64,000 bases of DNA from assembly GCF_002727185.1 (NCBI RefSeq), contig NZ_NIZW01000001.1:310001-374000 (forward strand), read 5' to 3'. Below, in pieces: positions 26,635-35,500 of this stretch (the stretch's first letter is position 1; every line of letters begins with the position of its first letter). The position numbers and the translations under genes are program-made. The DNA is from Rhodopirellula bahusiensis (GTDB taxonomy: Bacteria > Planctomycetota > Planctomycetia > Pirellulales > Pirellulaceae). The notes below the pieces were generated by a model. It was not told where the DNA came from. It did not search any database and was given only the letters and a program-made list of their open reading frames with translations.

Positions 26635-27885
26635 ATGCACAACCAATCCGAACTGAGTCACGCTTCTTATCGAATCGCTTGTTCCGCCAATTCGTTGTCG
26701 CTACACCGACCGATAGCGAATCTCGCGCGGAGGCTGGCGATGCGAGTCGCGTTGTTCGCCGGAATCGTTCTGGTCGCGTCGCCCGTCGAGGCTCAAGAGA
26801 GTGTTCCGGTGATTGCCACCTCGGCCAACTTGAGTGCCGCGTTACCCGCTAGCGAATGGGCTCGCGTGGAATCCTCCGTCGACCGCGGACTGCAATGGCT
26901 CGCGAGCCAACAAGCCGATGACGGCCGATTCCCGAGCGAGGAAGCTGCTCAACCGGCCGTGACATCGCTAGCCATCATGGCGTTCCTTTCTCGTGGACAT
27001 TTGCCGGACAAAGGCCCCTACGGCCCCCAAATTTCGCGAGCAATTGATTTTGTCCTCAGCACGCAACGTCGTCGCGGTTACTTCTCGTTGCGCCCGGTGT
27101 TACCACCCGTCGAACACCTGAAACCCTCTCAAACGGTGATCTACAACCATTCCATCGCCGGGCTGATGCTGGGTGAAGTTTACGGAATGGGATCGGGAGA
27201 ACGTTCCCAGCGAATTGAGGACGCGCTTCACCGAGCACTGGTCTTTCATCGCGAAGTTCAATCACGAACGAAGGGCAAAGAATCGGACCGAGGCGGATGG
27301 CGTTACGGGTACCCGGAGAGCCCTGATGCCGCGTCCGACATGTCCGTGACGGGTTGGGCATTGATGTTTCTGCGATCCGCTCGCAACGCCGAGTTCAACG
27401 TACCGAAACAGTACTTTGACGAGGGACTGGACTTTGTCGAACTGTGCTACGAACCAGATCAGAACGAACACCAAAAAGGTATTTTTCGCTATCGGCCACA
27501 TGCCTCACAAGACAAACCTCAGATCACGCTCGCCAACACCGCATCCGCAACGTTGACTTTGATCTTGGGTGGCCGGCAAGGTCACGCCAGCATCCCCGTT
27601 TCGGTTCGTTGGTTCCGCACGCGGAGCTACCCGAACCCATGGCAGAACAATTACTACTACCTCGCGACCTACTACAGCAGCCAAGCGATGGCTCAGGTTG
27701 GCGGCGAAACGTGGGAGCAAATGTTCCCACAAATTGCCGCTGGCTTGCTGAAGGAGCAAACCGAGAACGGCGCGTGGCCGCCGGGCGGTTCCAATGAACA
27801 ACGCTTCGGTTCCACCTACAGCAGCTCACTCGCCATCCTCGCGCTGACTCCGGCGTACGGCTTGTTGCCGATTTACCAACGGTAG
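26635..27885 (+). CDS. secreted prenyltransferase/squalene-oxidase-repeat (alpha-toroid) protein
   Basis: A 416-residue protein with alpha-toroid repeats like those of squalene cyclases and protein prenyltransferases: WLASQQADDGRF, VLSTQRRRGYF, and GGWRYGY followed by SDMSVTGWAL. The DxDD catalytic motif of squalene-hopene cyclase is not seen, so a cyclase activity is not claimed. A signal peptide precedes AQESVP. The ATG at 26635 lies two bases after the previous stop. An internal ATG at 26740 has a strong GGAGG six bases upstream and starts directly at the signal peptide, so it may be the true start. It is the last gene of the plus-strand run and ends seven bases before a convergent gene. 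Confidence 0.87.
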   Translation: MHNQSELSHASYRIACSANSLSLHRPIANLARRLAMRVALFAGIVLVASPVEAQESVPVIATSANLSAALPASEWARVESSVDRGLQWLASQQADDGRFPSEEAAQPAVTSLAIMAFLSRGHLPDKGPYGPQISRAIDFVLSTQRRRGYFSLRPVLPPVEHLKPSQTVIYNHSIAGLMLGEVYGMGSGERSQRIEDALHRALVFHREVQSRTKGKESDRGGWRYGYPESPDAASDMSVTGWALMFLRSARNAEFNVPKQYFDEGLDFVELCYEPDQNEHQKGIFRYRPHASQDKPQITLANTASATLTLILGGRQGHASIPVSVRWFRTRSYPNPWQNNYYYLATYYSSQAMAQVGGETWEQMFPQIAAGLLKEQTENGAWPPGGSNEQRFGSTYSSSLAILALTPAYGLLPIYQR

Positions 27886-27892
27886 CCGCGAA

Positions 27893-29302
27893 TCAGAATT
27901 TGCTGATCGCTTTCAGAACCGCTTTGAGTTGCTCATTGTCGGTGGTGTCCCACGCGACGCTGGCGTCCGATTTCAGCTTTGTCACCGCGTCATTGGTTCG
28001 TTGCTGCAGGTTCTCAAGCGTCGTGTGGCGAGTCAGCACCAACTCATTCGAATCCAGTTGGAACTGAACCCAGTGGGCATCTCGTTCTTGAACCGATTCT
28101 TCCGTGGTGAACCGCTGGAAGTTTGATCGGCGTTGCCTTGCGGGCAATTTCCGTTCGGCGTTTTCGGTGGCCAACTCAGCCACCATTTCGTCTTCACCGT
28201 CGATCACCTTGGGATCTGCGCGTCGACCGATGTCATCATCGCGGTCGCCCAAGTCGACGCCAGTCGACGCATCAGGGTTCGCGGCCAATGGATTGTCGAC
28301 TCGGTAGTCACGATCGGGATCGTAGTCGTCTGCGTCGTAGATGGAATCATCCGAGTAAGGCAACGTTGCTGACAAGGTTTGAATTTCGCGTTCACTGATT
28401 CGAGCCCCGAGGTCACGTCCGGTACCGAGGCGTCCGGCCGCCGATGCGATCGCACCCTCGACACCATCTTCGATCGCGTCAGCTCGGTTCGCCCTCTCGG
28501 CCGGAGTCTCATCGACGTAGTCGTCCACGCGATAGTTGTCGACGTCGATTGGAGGCCTCGCAGCAGTCCATTCGTCATCGCTGCCGGGGTCATCGGTTCC
28601 GGCAGGGGTCTCCGTATCGAAACGTTGCAGCCCAGCGACCTGCTCCGGGCTTTCGATCGTTTCCCGATCCTCATTCACATCTTCGCTGGCGGATGATTTG
28701 CTGGGACGTGTCCGGCGAAGTTCCTTTGCCAGTTCCTTTCCAACCTCTTCCGGATCTGGCAACGGTTGTTCAGTTTCGTCGTTGGAAACATCAGCTGTGT
28801 CGGACGATACGTTGGTAGGCATCACGTCGGTGTCTGGCTGCGAGGCTTCCGTCACTGGCCGCCCGGATTGGGCCGCCTGTTGGCTACGGAATTTCCAACC
28901 GAAAGATTCCAGTGACTGAATCACGCTCGTAGACTGACTCACCAATCGCTCGAATTCTGCAAGTTGCTGAGGATCCTTGGTTCGCTGCGCTGATTCGGAT
29001 GCGAGCTTGCGGACCAGACTCGCGTCACTCCAAACGATTCCCGCCAAGCCCCAATCGCTAATCCGATTGGTTTCGACGTCGGCCGAGCCGGAACGATCGG
29101 GCGGCAAATTCGTTCGTTCCGTCGATTGCGAATCTTGGGCGGTCAGCGAATCCACGCCTACCGATGCGACACCAAACGTCACGAGCGTGGCAAGAGCTGC
29201 TCGCCGCCAACGTCGACTCGAACGTTTCAAAGAAAAAGGAGCATCAAATGTTTCAGCTTTAGGGGCGAAAGCTTGCGATTGCGTGTGGGATGAGCGTGGC
29301 AT
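27893..29302 (-). CDS. acidic secreted protein of unknown function
   Basis: A 469-residue protein, convergent with the toroid-repeat gene. The ATG at 29302 is chosen because AGGA lies seven bases upstream; an ATG at 29362 would add 20 residues. A basic region (RRWRRAAL) and a hydrophobic helix ending near LTAQ (about residues 30-57) form an export signal. The remainder is very rich in Asp, Glu, Ser and Thr and probably largely disordered. A short conserved-looking C-terminal part begins near ERDAHWVQFQLD. No family was recognised. The 7-base gap to the convergent gene leaves no room for a separate terminator. Confidence 0.8.
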   Translation of the reverse strand: MPRSSHTQSQAFAPKAETFDAPFSLKRSSRRWRRAALATLVTFGVASVGVDSLTAQDSQSTERTNLPPDRSGSADVETNRISDWGLAGIVWSDASLVRKLASESAQRTKDPQQLAEFERLVSQSTSVIQSLESFGWKFRSQQAAQSGRPVTEASQPDTDVMPTNVSSDTADVSNDETEQPLPDPEEVGKELAKELRRTRPSKSSASEDVNEDRETIESPEQVAGLQRFDTETPAGTDDPGSDDEWTAARPPIDVDNYRVDDYVDETPAERANRADAIEDGVEGAIASAAGRLGTGRDLGARISEREIQTLSATLPYSDDSIYDADDYDPDRDYRVDNPLAANPDASTGVDLGDRDDDIGRRADPKVIDGEDEMVAELATENAERKLPARQRRSNFQRFTTEESVQERDAHWVQFQLDSNELVLTRHTTLENLQQRTNDAVTKLKSDASVAWDTTDNEQLKAVLKAISKF

Positions 29303-29850
29303 TGGGCTGTCCTGATTTTGGTTGGAGCGAGTGTTGAGTCTGGACTCGACTTCGGCTTTCACCCTTCAATCAAACCGAGCATGGCTAAACGAATAACAGC
29401 CGCGAATTGGTTTCCCTGCATCGTAAGTCAAACGGTGACCGGGTTGGGCAGTGAGGATCGAATCGAGCATTCCATTGCCACTCGTATGCAGGAATTGTGC
29501 CAGAGTGACACAACTGCGGTTCGCTGCACATTCTTTCGGAGCATTCCGCGTGCGCTCTCTCAACCAACACGCCCGTTCACCGGAGATCCACCGACGACCG
29601 CGAATCGACCAGGCTGCTGGTTCGAGGTGCAAACCCTCTCGATGCCAAAACACGGACGGACGCGTTTGTCATCCGAACGCCACTGACACCCTCCGAGGAT
29701 CTTGCCGAGCTTGCAAAATGATTGGACCACGTCCAGTTTTCGCTGATCGTTGGCAGAACGACGTACGAGACGCCCCCGCTGGCATCCGATTTGCGTCCTC
29801 TGTCCTTTGACGAGTGAAACCATTCATTGCCGCAAGAAAGGATATCCACC
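29303..29850. other. 548-base intergenic region with possible coding remnant
   Basis: No intact gene is supported here. The region separates a leftward gene from the rightward baeRF-like gene and so should contain two promoters, neither identified. Its right half has a protein-like frame broken by a stop (listed separately). The last bases hold an AAAGGA ribosome binding site eight bases before the ATG at 29851. Confidence 0.5.
29509..29817 (+). pseudogene. possible gene remnant interrupted by TGA
   Basis: One frame reads as plausible protein (for example VRGANPLDAK, TPLTPSEDLAELAK, then LDHVQFSLIVGRTTYE) but has no start codon, is bounded upstream by a stop at 29506-29508 and is interrupted by TGA at 29719-29721. 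It ends at TGA 29815-29817, just before the ribosome binding site of the baeRF-like gene. It could be the decayed tail of a lost gene or chance. No family was recognised. Confidence 0.2.
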
Positions 29851-30981
29851 ATGATCGCTTTTCCGACCAAGACTCAACTCACTGAATTGCTGGAACACGA
29901 GCAAGGCGATTGCGTTTCCATTTTGATGGGAACCTATCAGGCGGGACGCGACACGAACCAGAATCCAATCCGATTCAAAAACTTGGTTCAACAGGCAATT
30001 CAGCAAGCCAAACAAGCAGACAGTGAATTGGTACCAAGAATGGTGGAATTGGCGAAGCTCGAACACGACTCAACTTTCTGGCAGCACCAATCCGCTGGGC
30101 TCGCGATCTACTTGAGCGGCGAATACGAAGAGCACGTGCTGCTCAGCCACGACCCTGGCGAATCGGTCTCGTTTGGCCCCGAGTTCAACGTGCGGTCAAT
30201 CGCCAGCGTCGCCTGTGGCGAAACAAATTTGCTGACGCTTGCCTTGTCGTGGGAACGAGCTCGTTTGTTCCGTTCAGACGGACACACCACGATGGAGATT
30301 CAAGACGAGATCTTCCCGCTCACGATGGACGAATTGGTCACCGAACGGGACCCGGAAAAGCAGTTGCAGTATTCGTCTCATGAGTCCTTCGGCAACGGAG
30401 GTTCCGAGACCGTGATGTACCACGGCCATGGCAACGGCGAAGGCAAAATCGAAGCCGACCGCCGCAACTATCTTTCTCGCGTGGGCGAGTACGTCGCGAA
30501 GCGTCTTTACAACACCGATCAACAACTGGTCGCGATTGCCACGGAAGAGGTCGCGGGACATTTTGATGCCGCAGCCGAATCAGTCGAATTGACGCAATGC
30601 ATTCAAGTCAGCCCAGACGGTTTGACGGACTCTCAACTGACCGCTCGCATCAGCGCGTTCGCGAAGGAGCACAACCAGCATCACGATGATCTATTGTCGG
30701 ATCGCCTTGGAGCAGCTATCGCGGGCGAACTCGGCTCGGTCGATTTGAAGAGTGTGGTGCTCAGGGCTGCCGAAGGACGAGTCGACACGCTCTTGCTCGG
30801 GCAAGACCAGCCACTTCTTGGACGATGTGACCTGAACACTGGGCAAGTCGAATTGGACCCGAATGCCGATACCGATTTGGTAAACAAAGCGGTCCGTCTT
30901 ACTTTGAAAGCTGGAGGAACAGTTCGTCGCCTGCAGGACAACGCCTCGACACAACCAGTGGCGGCGATCTACCGATACTAA
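29851..30981 (+). CDS. bacterial archaeo-eukaryotic release factor (baeRF)-like protein
   Basis: A 376-residue soluble protein. The overall pattern fits the bacterial baeRF families related to eukaryotic release factor 1: an N-terminal domain beginning with TQLTELLEHE and VSILMGTYQAG, a middle part with LALSWERARLF, and a C-terminal domain with KSVVLRAAEGRVDTLLLG and a terminal GGTVRRL. It probably binds ribosomes or acts in ribosome rescue or hibernation, but no bacterial baeRF role is firmly settled. The ATG at 29851 is supported by AAAGGA eight bases upstream. It appears to be a single-gene unit. The exact baeRF subfamily is uncertain. Confidence 0.72.
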   Translation: MIAFPTKTQLTELLEHEQGDCVSILMGTYQAGRDTNQNPIRFKNLVQQAIQQAKQADSELVPRMVELAKLEHDSTFWQHQSAGLAIYLSGEYEEHVLLSHDPGESVSFGPEFNVRSIASVACGETNLLTLALSWERARLFRSDGHTTMEIQDEIFPLTMDELVTERDPEKQLQYSSHESFGNGGSETVMYHGHGNGEGKIEADRRNYLSRVGEYVAKRLYNTDQQLVAIATEEVAGHFDAAAESVELTQCIQVSPDGLTDSQLTARISAFAKEHNQHHDDLLSDRLGAAIAGELGSVDLKSVVLRAAEGRVDTLLLGQDQPLLGRCDLNTGQVELDPNADTDLVNKAVRLTLKAGGTVRRLQDNASTQPVAAIYRY

Positions 30982-30995
30982 GGCAGCGAAGACGC

Positions 30996-31020
30996 GTCCG
31001 CAGCGGACAGGGAAACTGTC
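30996..31020 (+). terminator. two overlapping hairpins after the baeRF-like gene
   Basis: GTCCGC-A-GCGGAC (30996-31008) overlaps GACAG-GGAAA-CTGTC (31006-31020), so the two stems are mutually exclusive. They lie 15 bases after the stop at 30981. No U tract follows, so intrinsic termination is uncertain; the structure could also act as an attenuator-like switch or mRNA stabiliser. Confidence 0.35.
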
Positions 31021-31257
31021 AGGGTTGTACGAATTACATCACCGAGCAGTCCTTCCAATCGAGTGATGCAGAACATTCGGCACCACGTCCCCATTTCGAT
31101 TCGCCGATACCACCGTTACTCCAACTTCATTAGCGAGAAACGTTCGTTTCCGCGCGGTCCGAACGAAATCTGCCACCGCCACAGGCAGAGCGACCTGTCG
31201 TCAGATCGAATCGCCGTTTGGGGGAGTGGATTCGAATCAGGGACGAAGGTGAACAAC

Positions 31258-32355
31258 ATGAACAAGATCGCAAGTGTTGACTCAGGGTGCACCCACCTGC
31301 ACCAAGTCTCCCAGTCCGCTGTCCCGCAGTTCGTTGTCCCCCAGTTCGTTTTCGCGTTGCTGGTCCTTTTGCTGCCAACCGATCTGCAGGCCGACGAGGC
31401 AGTGCAGCCGGCGCTGCAACTCTTCAGCGATCACTCTGAATTGTTCGAATGGAAGTCAGTCGACCAGGTTTCCTTCACTGAAACAGACTTTTGTTCCGAC
31501 GCTTGTTCCTCATGTTCGTCGGGAACGTGCAACTCAGGATTGGTGAGCCAAGTTTGCCGGCATCCGCTCGAGCAACTTTCATTTCTCGCCGCGATCGACG
31601 GTTCCAAGCAACCGCAGGATTACGGGGTGAATGCCGACATCGGATTGCGACTGCGCGGTCAGTATGCAGCACCGTTGTTGGAAGAATACGGAATTGGATT
31701 TCAAATTGGCTCCGCGGTGACTTGGACTGACAACGCAGTTCGAGTGTTCGAACTGATGGGTGAGGACACGACTCGGTTTCAAAGCTACACAACGTTTGGA
31801 TTGTTCCGTCGCGCAAATCGTTGGGCGATCGGTGCTGTCATGGACTACCAGTACCAAGAAGGTTTTGACCAAACCTCGCTGGCGCAATACCGTGGTCGAG
31901 TTTCGTATGATCTGACTCCCCAAACTCAAGTCGGTCTGACGGGACGGTTCCGTGCGTTTGATGACCAAGCCAATTTCAATGGGACTCCCGTGACGTTACG
32001 AACGACCAACCAGGGATCGTTTTTCTTGCGTCACTTTTTTGAAACAGGCGTGCAAGGCACCATATGGCTGGGGATAGTGGATGAACATGGCGAATCCAAC
32101 GCCGCCTTTGGTGCTGCACCAGCTCACGACGACGCGTTCGTTTTTGGAGCGGACTTCTTGGCGCCGCTGAATGATTCCTTGGCAATGTACGGCGAGACCA
32201 ATCTGACGACTCCCGCTGACACGGGTACCGTCGACGCGTTTTTGGGCTTGGTCTGGTATCCGTTTGGCAACGCAAAAACGGCCCACCGAGCCCAATTTGC
32301 ACCGATGTTGCCAGTCGCTGCACCCACCAGTTTCTCGGTCGACTTGGTTCCTTGA
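31258..32355 (+). CDS. exported Cys-rich, probable beta-barrel protein (DUF6666-like)
   Basis: A 365-residue protein. The ATG at 31258 is chosen over an upstream one because it has an AAGGTG element before it and places the hydrophobic export signal (about 25-42, ending LQADE) near the N-terminus. A Cys-rich stretch (CSDACSSCSSGTC, with a further Cys downstream) follows at about residue 80. From about residue 115 to the end the sequence alternates polar and hydrophobic or aromatic residues with repeated Gly, as in outer-membrane beta-barrels (IGLRLRGQYAAPL, GIGFQIGSAVTW, YGETNLTT, FLGLVWYPFG). It resembles planctomycete DUF6666 proteins. The function is unknown; an outer-membrane role is inferred from the pattern. 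Confidence 0.75.
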   Translation: MNKIASVDSGCTHLHQVSQSAVPQFVVPQFVFALLVLLLPTDLQADEAVQPALQLFSDHSELFEWKSVDQVSFTETDFCSDACSSCSSGTCNSGLVSQVCRHPLEQLSFLAAIDGSKQPQDYGVNADIGLRLRGQYAAPLLEEYGIGFQIGSAVTWTDNAVRVFELMGEDTTRFQSYTTFGLFRRANRWAIGAVMDYQYQEGFDQTSLAQYRGRVSYDLTPQTQVGLTGRFRAFDDQANFNGTPVTLRTTNQGSFFLRHFFETGVQGTIWLGIVDEHGESNAAFGAAPAHDDAFVFGADFLAPLNDSLAMYGETNLTTPADTGTVDAFLGLVWYPFGNAKTAHRAQFAPMLPVAAPTSFSVDLVP

Positions 32356-32570
32356 GCTTGATTCTTTGAGCTAGTCCCCGCTCCAATCAGCACAATCGCT
32401 ATGGATTGTCAGGGATCCACTGTCATTTCCACGATTCCGAGGTTCGTCCCCAGCCTTCCCAATCGACGGACTGCGTTGATGAGCAACATTTCGGGGTGAT
32501 GCTCGACAACTCCGGACTCTCGCGTGCGCGGTCTGCTTCTGAGGGTCACATTCCTCCTGCGATGTGACTC

Positions 32571-35500
32571 ATGCTCAGCGATTCCACACTCGACGTCCAG
32601 CTCAACTCCCCTTCTCTGCGGATGATTTCCGTTGGTGCAGACGGAGAAACCCTGGTTGGTGACGATGGGTTCGAGTGGCGTGTTCTCAATCGCGCCACTC
32701 CGGAACGCATTCAACAGATCACACAGCAGTCCAGTCTCTTTCCGCTGGTCGACCACCCGAGGATTCGTTCGGCGATCCCATCGTACGCTGACAATGGTGT
32801 CCTGGAACTCAAGCTGATCATTCCGGAAGGCTTGGATCCAATGGCGGATCGCCTTTCGAACCGAGCAAGCGAACTGGATCTTCTCGCGAAACTTCGCATT
32901 GCGACGCAACTGGTGGATGCTTGCGCGGCTGCCCATCGCGTCGGTTTGTACCAAGGTGGATTTCATGCCTCCACCATTTTGGTAGCCGGAACCGACGATC
33001 CAAGCACAGCGATCCACATCGACTTCACCGCGACGCACTGCAGCGACGAAGCCTTCGACACGGATCACTCGATTGAAGGTGACCTGAATGGCCTTCGTGA
33101 TTTGTTCGCATGGCTACTGGCGGATGTATTCAACAGCGAACTGCCGACTGCAGTTTCAGAACACCTTCGGGGGCGTCAGCGCGCCATCCTGAAGCAATGG
33201 CTGCAACCGTCAGACGACCAACCCGCTCCATCGCTCGGGCAATGGAAGTCCGTCTTGGAGCCCTTCGCGGCGCAGCCAGAATCGGTTGACGCGACCGGTG
33301 TGATTCAAACTCCCTTCATTCCCATCGGTACAGGCAGCACCAGTCGTTGGACAACAGACGCGTCCGGTGGGAACCGAGTCACGGACGTTCCCAAGCAGTT
33401 GGGGCGATTCCAGATTCAAGAACTGATCGGCGAAGGCGGTATGGGATCGGTCTATCGAGCCATCGATCTTTCCAACAACGAAACCATCGCAATCAAAGTC
33501 CTACGCAACGGGGGCAAAGATGTCGCACACGCCATTCGCCGATTCCGCAAAGAGGCCCGCCTGCTCGGCAACGTACAGAACGAACACATCACTCAATTGA
33601 TCGATGTGGGGGAGGATGCCGGACTGCACTACTTCGCGATGGAGTTCGTTGACGGAATTGACCTGAAAACTTGGTTTGCGGAACGTCCTGAGCTGACGGA
33701 GTCCGAGGCGCTTCGCATCACCGCGGATCTTGCCCGCGCTTTGGTGGATGCTCACTCTCAAGAAGTTATCCATCGCGACATCAAACCCGAAAACGTTCTG
33801 TTAAAGCTACGCGACGAGGCTTCGCTCCCCAACGACGTCCCGATCGAAAAGCGTCCCTTCAATGACTTCACTCTCAAACTGACAGACTTTGGGATTGCCC
33901 GGCATGTCAATCAATCCCAATCGATGGAGGTGACTCAGGCGGGATCGGTCATGGGCACGCCCAAGTACATGTCGCCGGAACAGTGCAAATCCTCTGACTC
34001 GCTCGGCCCCGCCACCGATGTGTACTCCATCGGCATCACGCTGTTTGAACTCCTGACCGGAAGCGTTCCTTATCAAGCCGACGAGTTCATGAAGCTCGCC
34101 GCGATGCACTGTTTCGACCCGATTCCTTCGGTGCAAAAACGCAACGCAACGATCAGTGATTCGGCCAGTCGAATTGTTCAACGAGCATTGGCGAAGGACC
34201 CGACTCAGCGTTATGGCGATGCTTCTCAATTGTTGACGGATCTCTTGGTTCTGCTACGAGGCGAAACCGCCGACGTTCAAGCCCACCCCCGTCTTCCCAC
34301 CGACCACTCTGCAAAGAAGCTTTGGGAAAAGACGGCTTCCTGGCATTTGGAAAGCGACTCTTCCGACTTGTGGCCGCTCGTTTCAAACACGGAGCGTCTC
34401 AATGAAGCTGTGGGTCTGCCAGCGGTCGACTATCGAACCGAAAAGGATCCCCATCTTGGCATCCGAAAATTTGGCTCGTTCACACTCAGCGGTGTCAAAG
34501 TTTCCTGGGAAGAGCACCCGTTCGAATGGGTCGAAGGCCAACGAATGGGCATACTTCGAGAATTTGACTCGGGGCCATTCAAGTGGTTCATGAGTGTCGT
34601 GACTCTCGACCAGCATCCTGATGGTGGGACCCAACTGTCGCATCAAGTTCGAATCGAACCACGCAATTTGCTGGGACGCGTGCTCACAACTGTTGAGGCG
34701 GATTGGAAGGGGTTCCGGAATCTTGAGAAAGTCTATCAGCGAATGGATCGTTCGCTGAGAGGCAAATTGACCCCGAAACAAGGAAGCGATCCGTTTGTCG
34801 ACACACCGAAGATGTCGCGGCCCCAAGACCTTCGATTGAACCAACGCCTGAGTCAATTGATTGAATCAGGTGTTCGTCCCGAGGTTGCAGACTGCTTGGC
34901 CAAAGTCATTCGAGAATGGTCCGCACAGGAGCTCGCATCACTGCGTCCGCTGGCTCTCGCCGATCGTTGGAAAATTCCCAGCGAAGAGATGATCGATGCG
35001 TGCTTGATGGCGGCCGACGCCGGGATCCTAAATCTCCACTGGGAAATCCTTTGCCCAACCTGTCGAGTATCAGCCGACAACAAGCAACAACTCGCGGAAA
35101 TTGACACCCACACGCACTGTGAAGCCTGTGACGTGGACTTCCAATCAAACTTGGCCGGTGCGATCGAAATGGTGTTTCAAACGCATCCCGAAATTCGCGA
35201 AGTCAACGCAGGACAATATTGCATCGGCGGTCCAGAACATTCGCCACACGTTGTCGCTCAACTCCGGATCGAAGCCGGAGAATGTTTGCAATTGCCAATC
35301 GACCTCGATCCCGGTGACTACCTTCTTCGCGGTCCACGGATTGCCAACACGCAAAGTCTCCGCGTTCAGTCAACGTCGGCTCCTTCGACTTGGGATGGAA
35401 GTCTCTCGAGCCTTGGAACCAGTCGCCATATTCCGAAACTTCGCGCGGGACGTCAAACGCTCACATTGCTCAATGACCTCGAAACACTCCAGGTCATCCG

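Noticed and set aside
29600-29660. GGTTCGAG-containing segment considered as a tRNA T-arm
   Set aside because: No acceptor, D or anticodon stems can be drawn around it.
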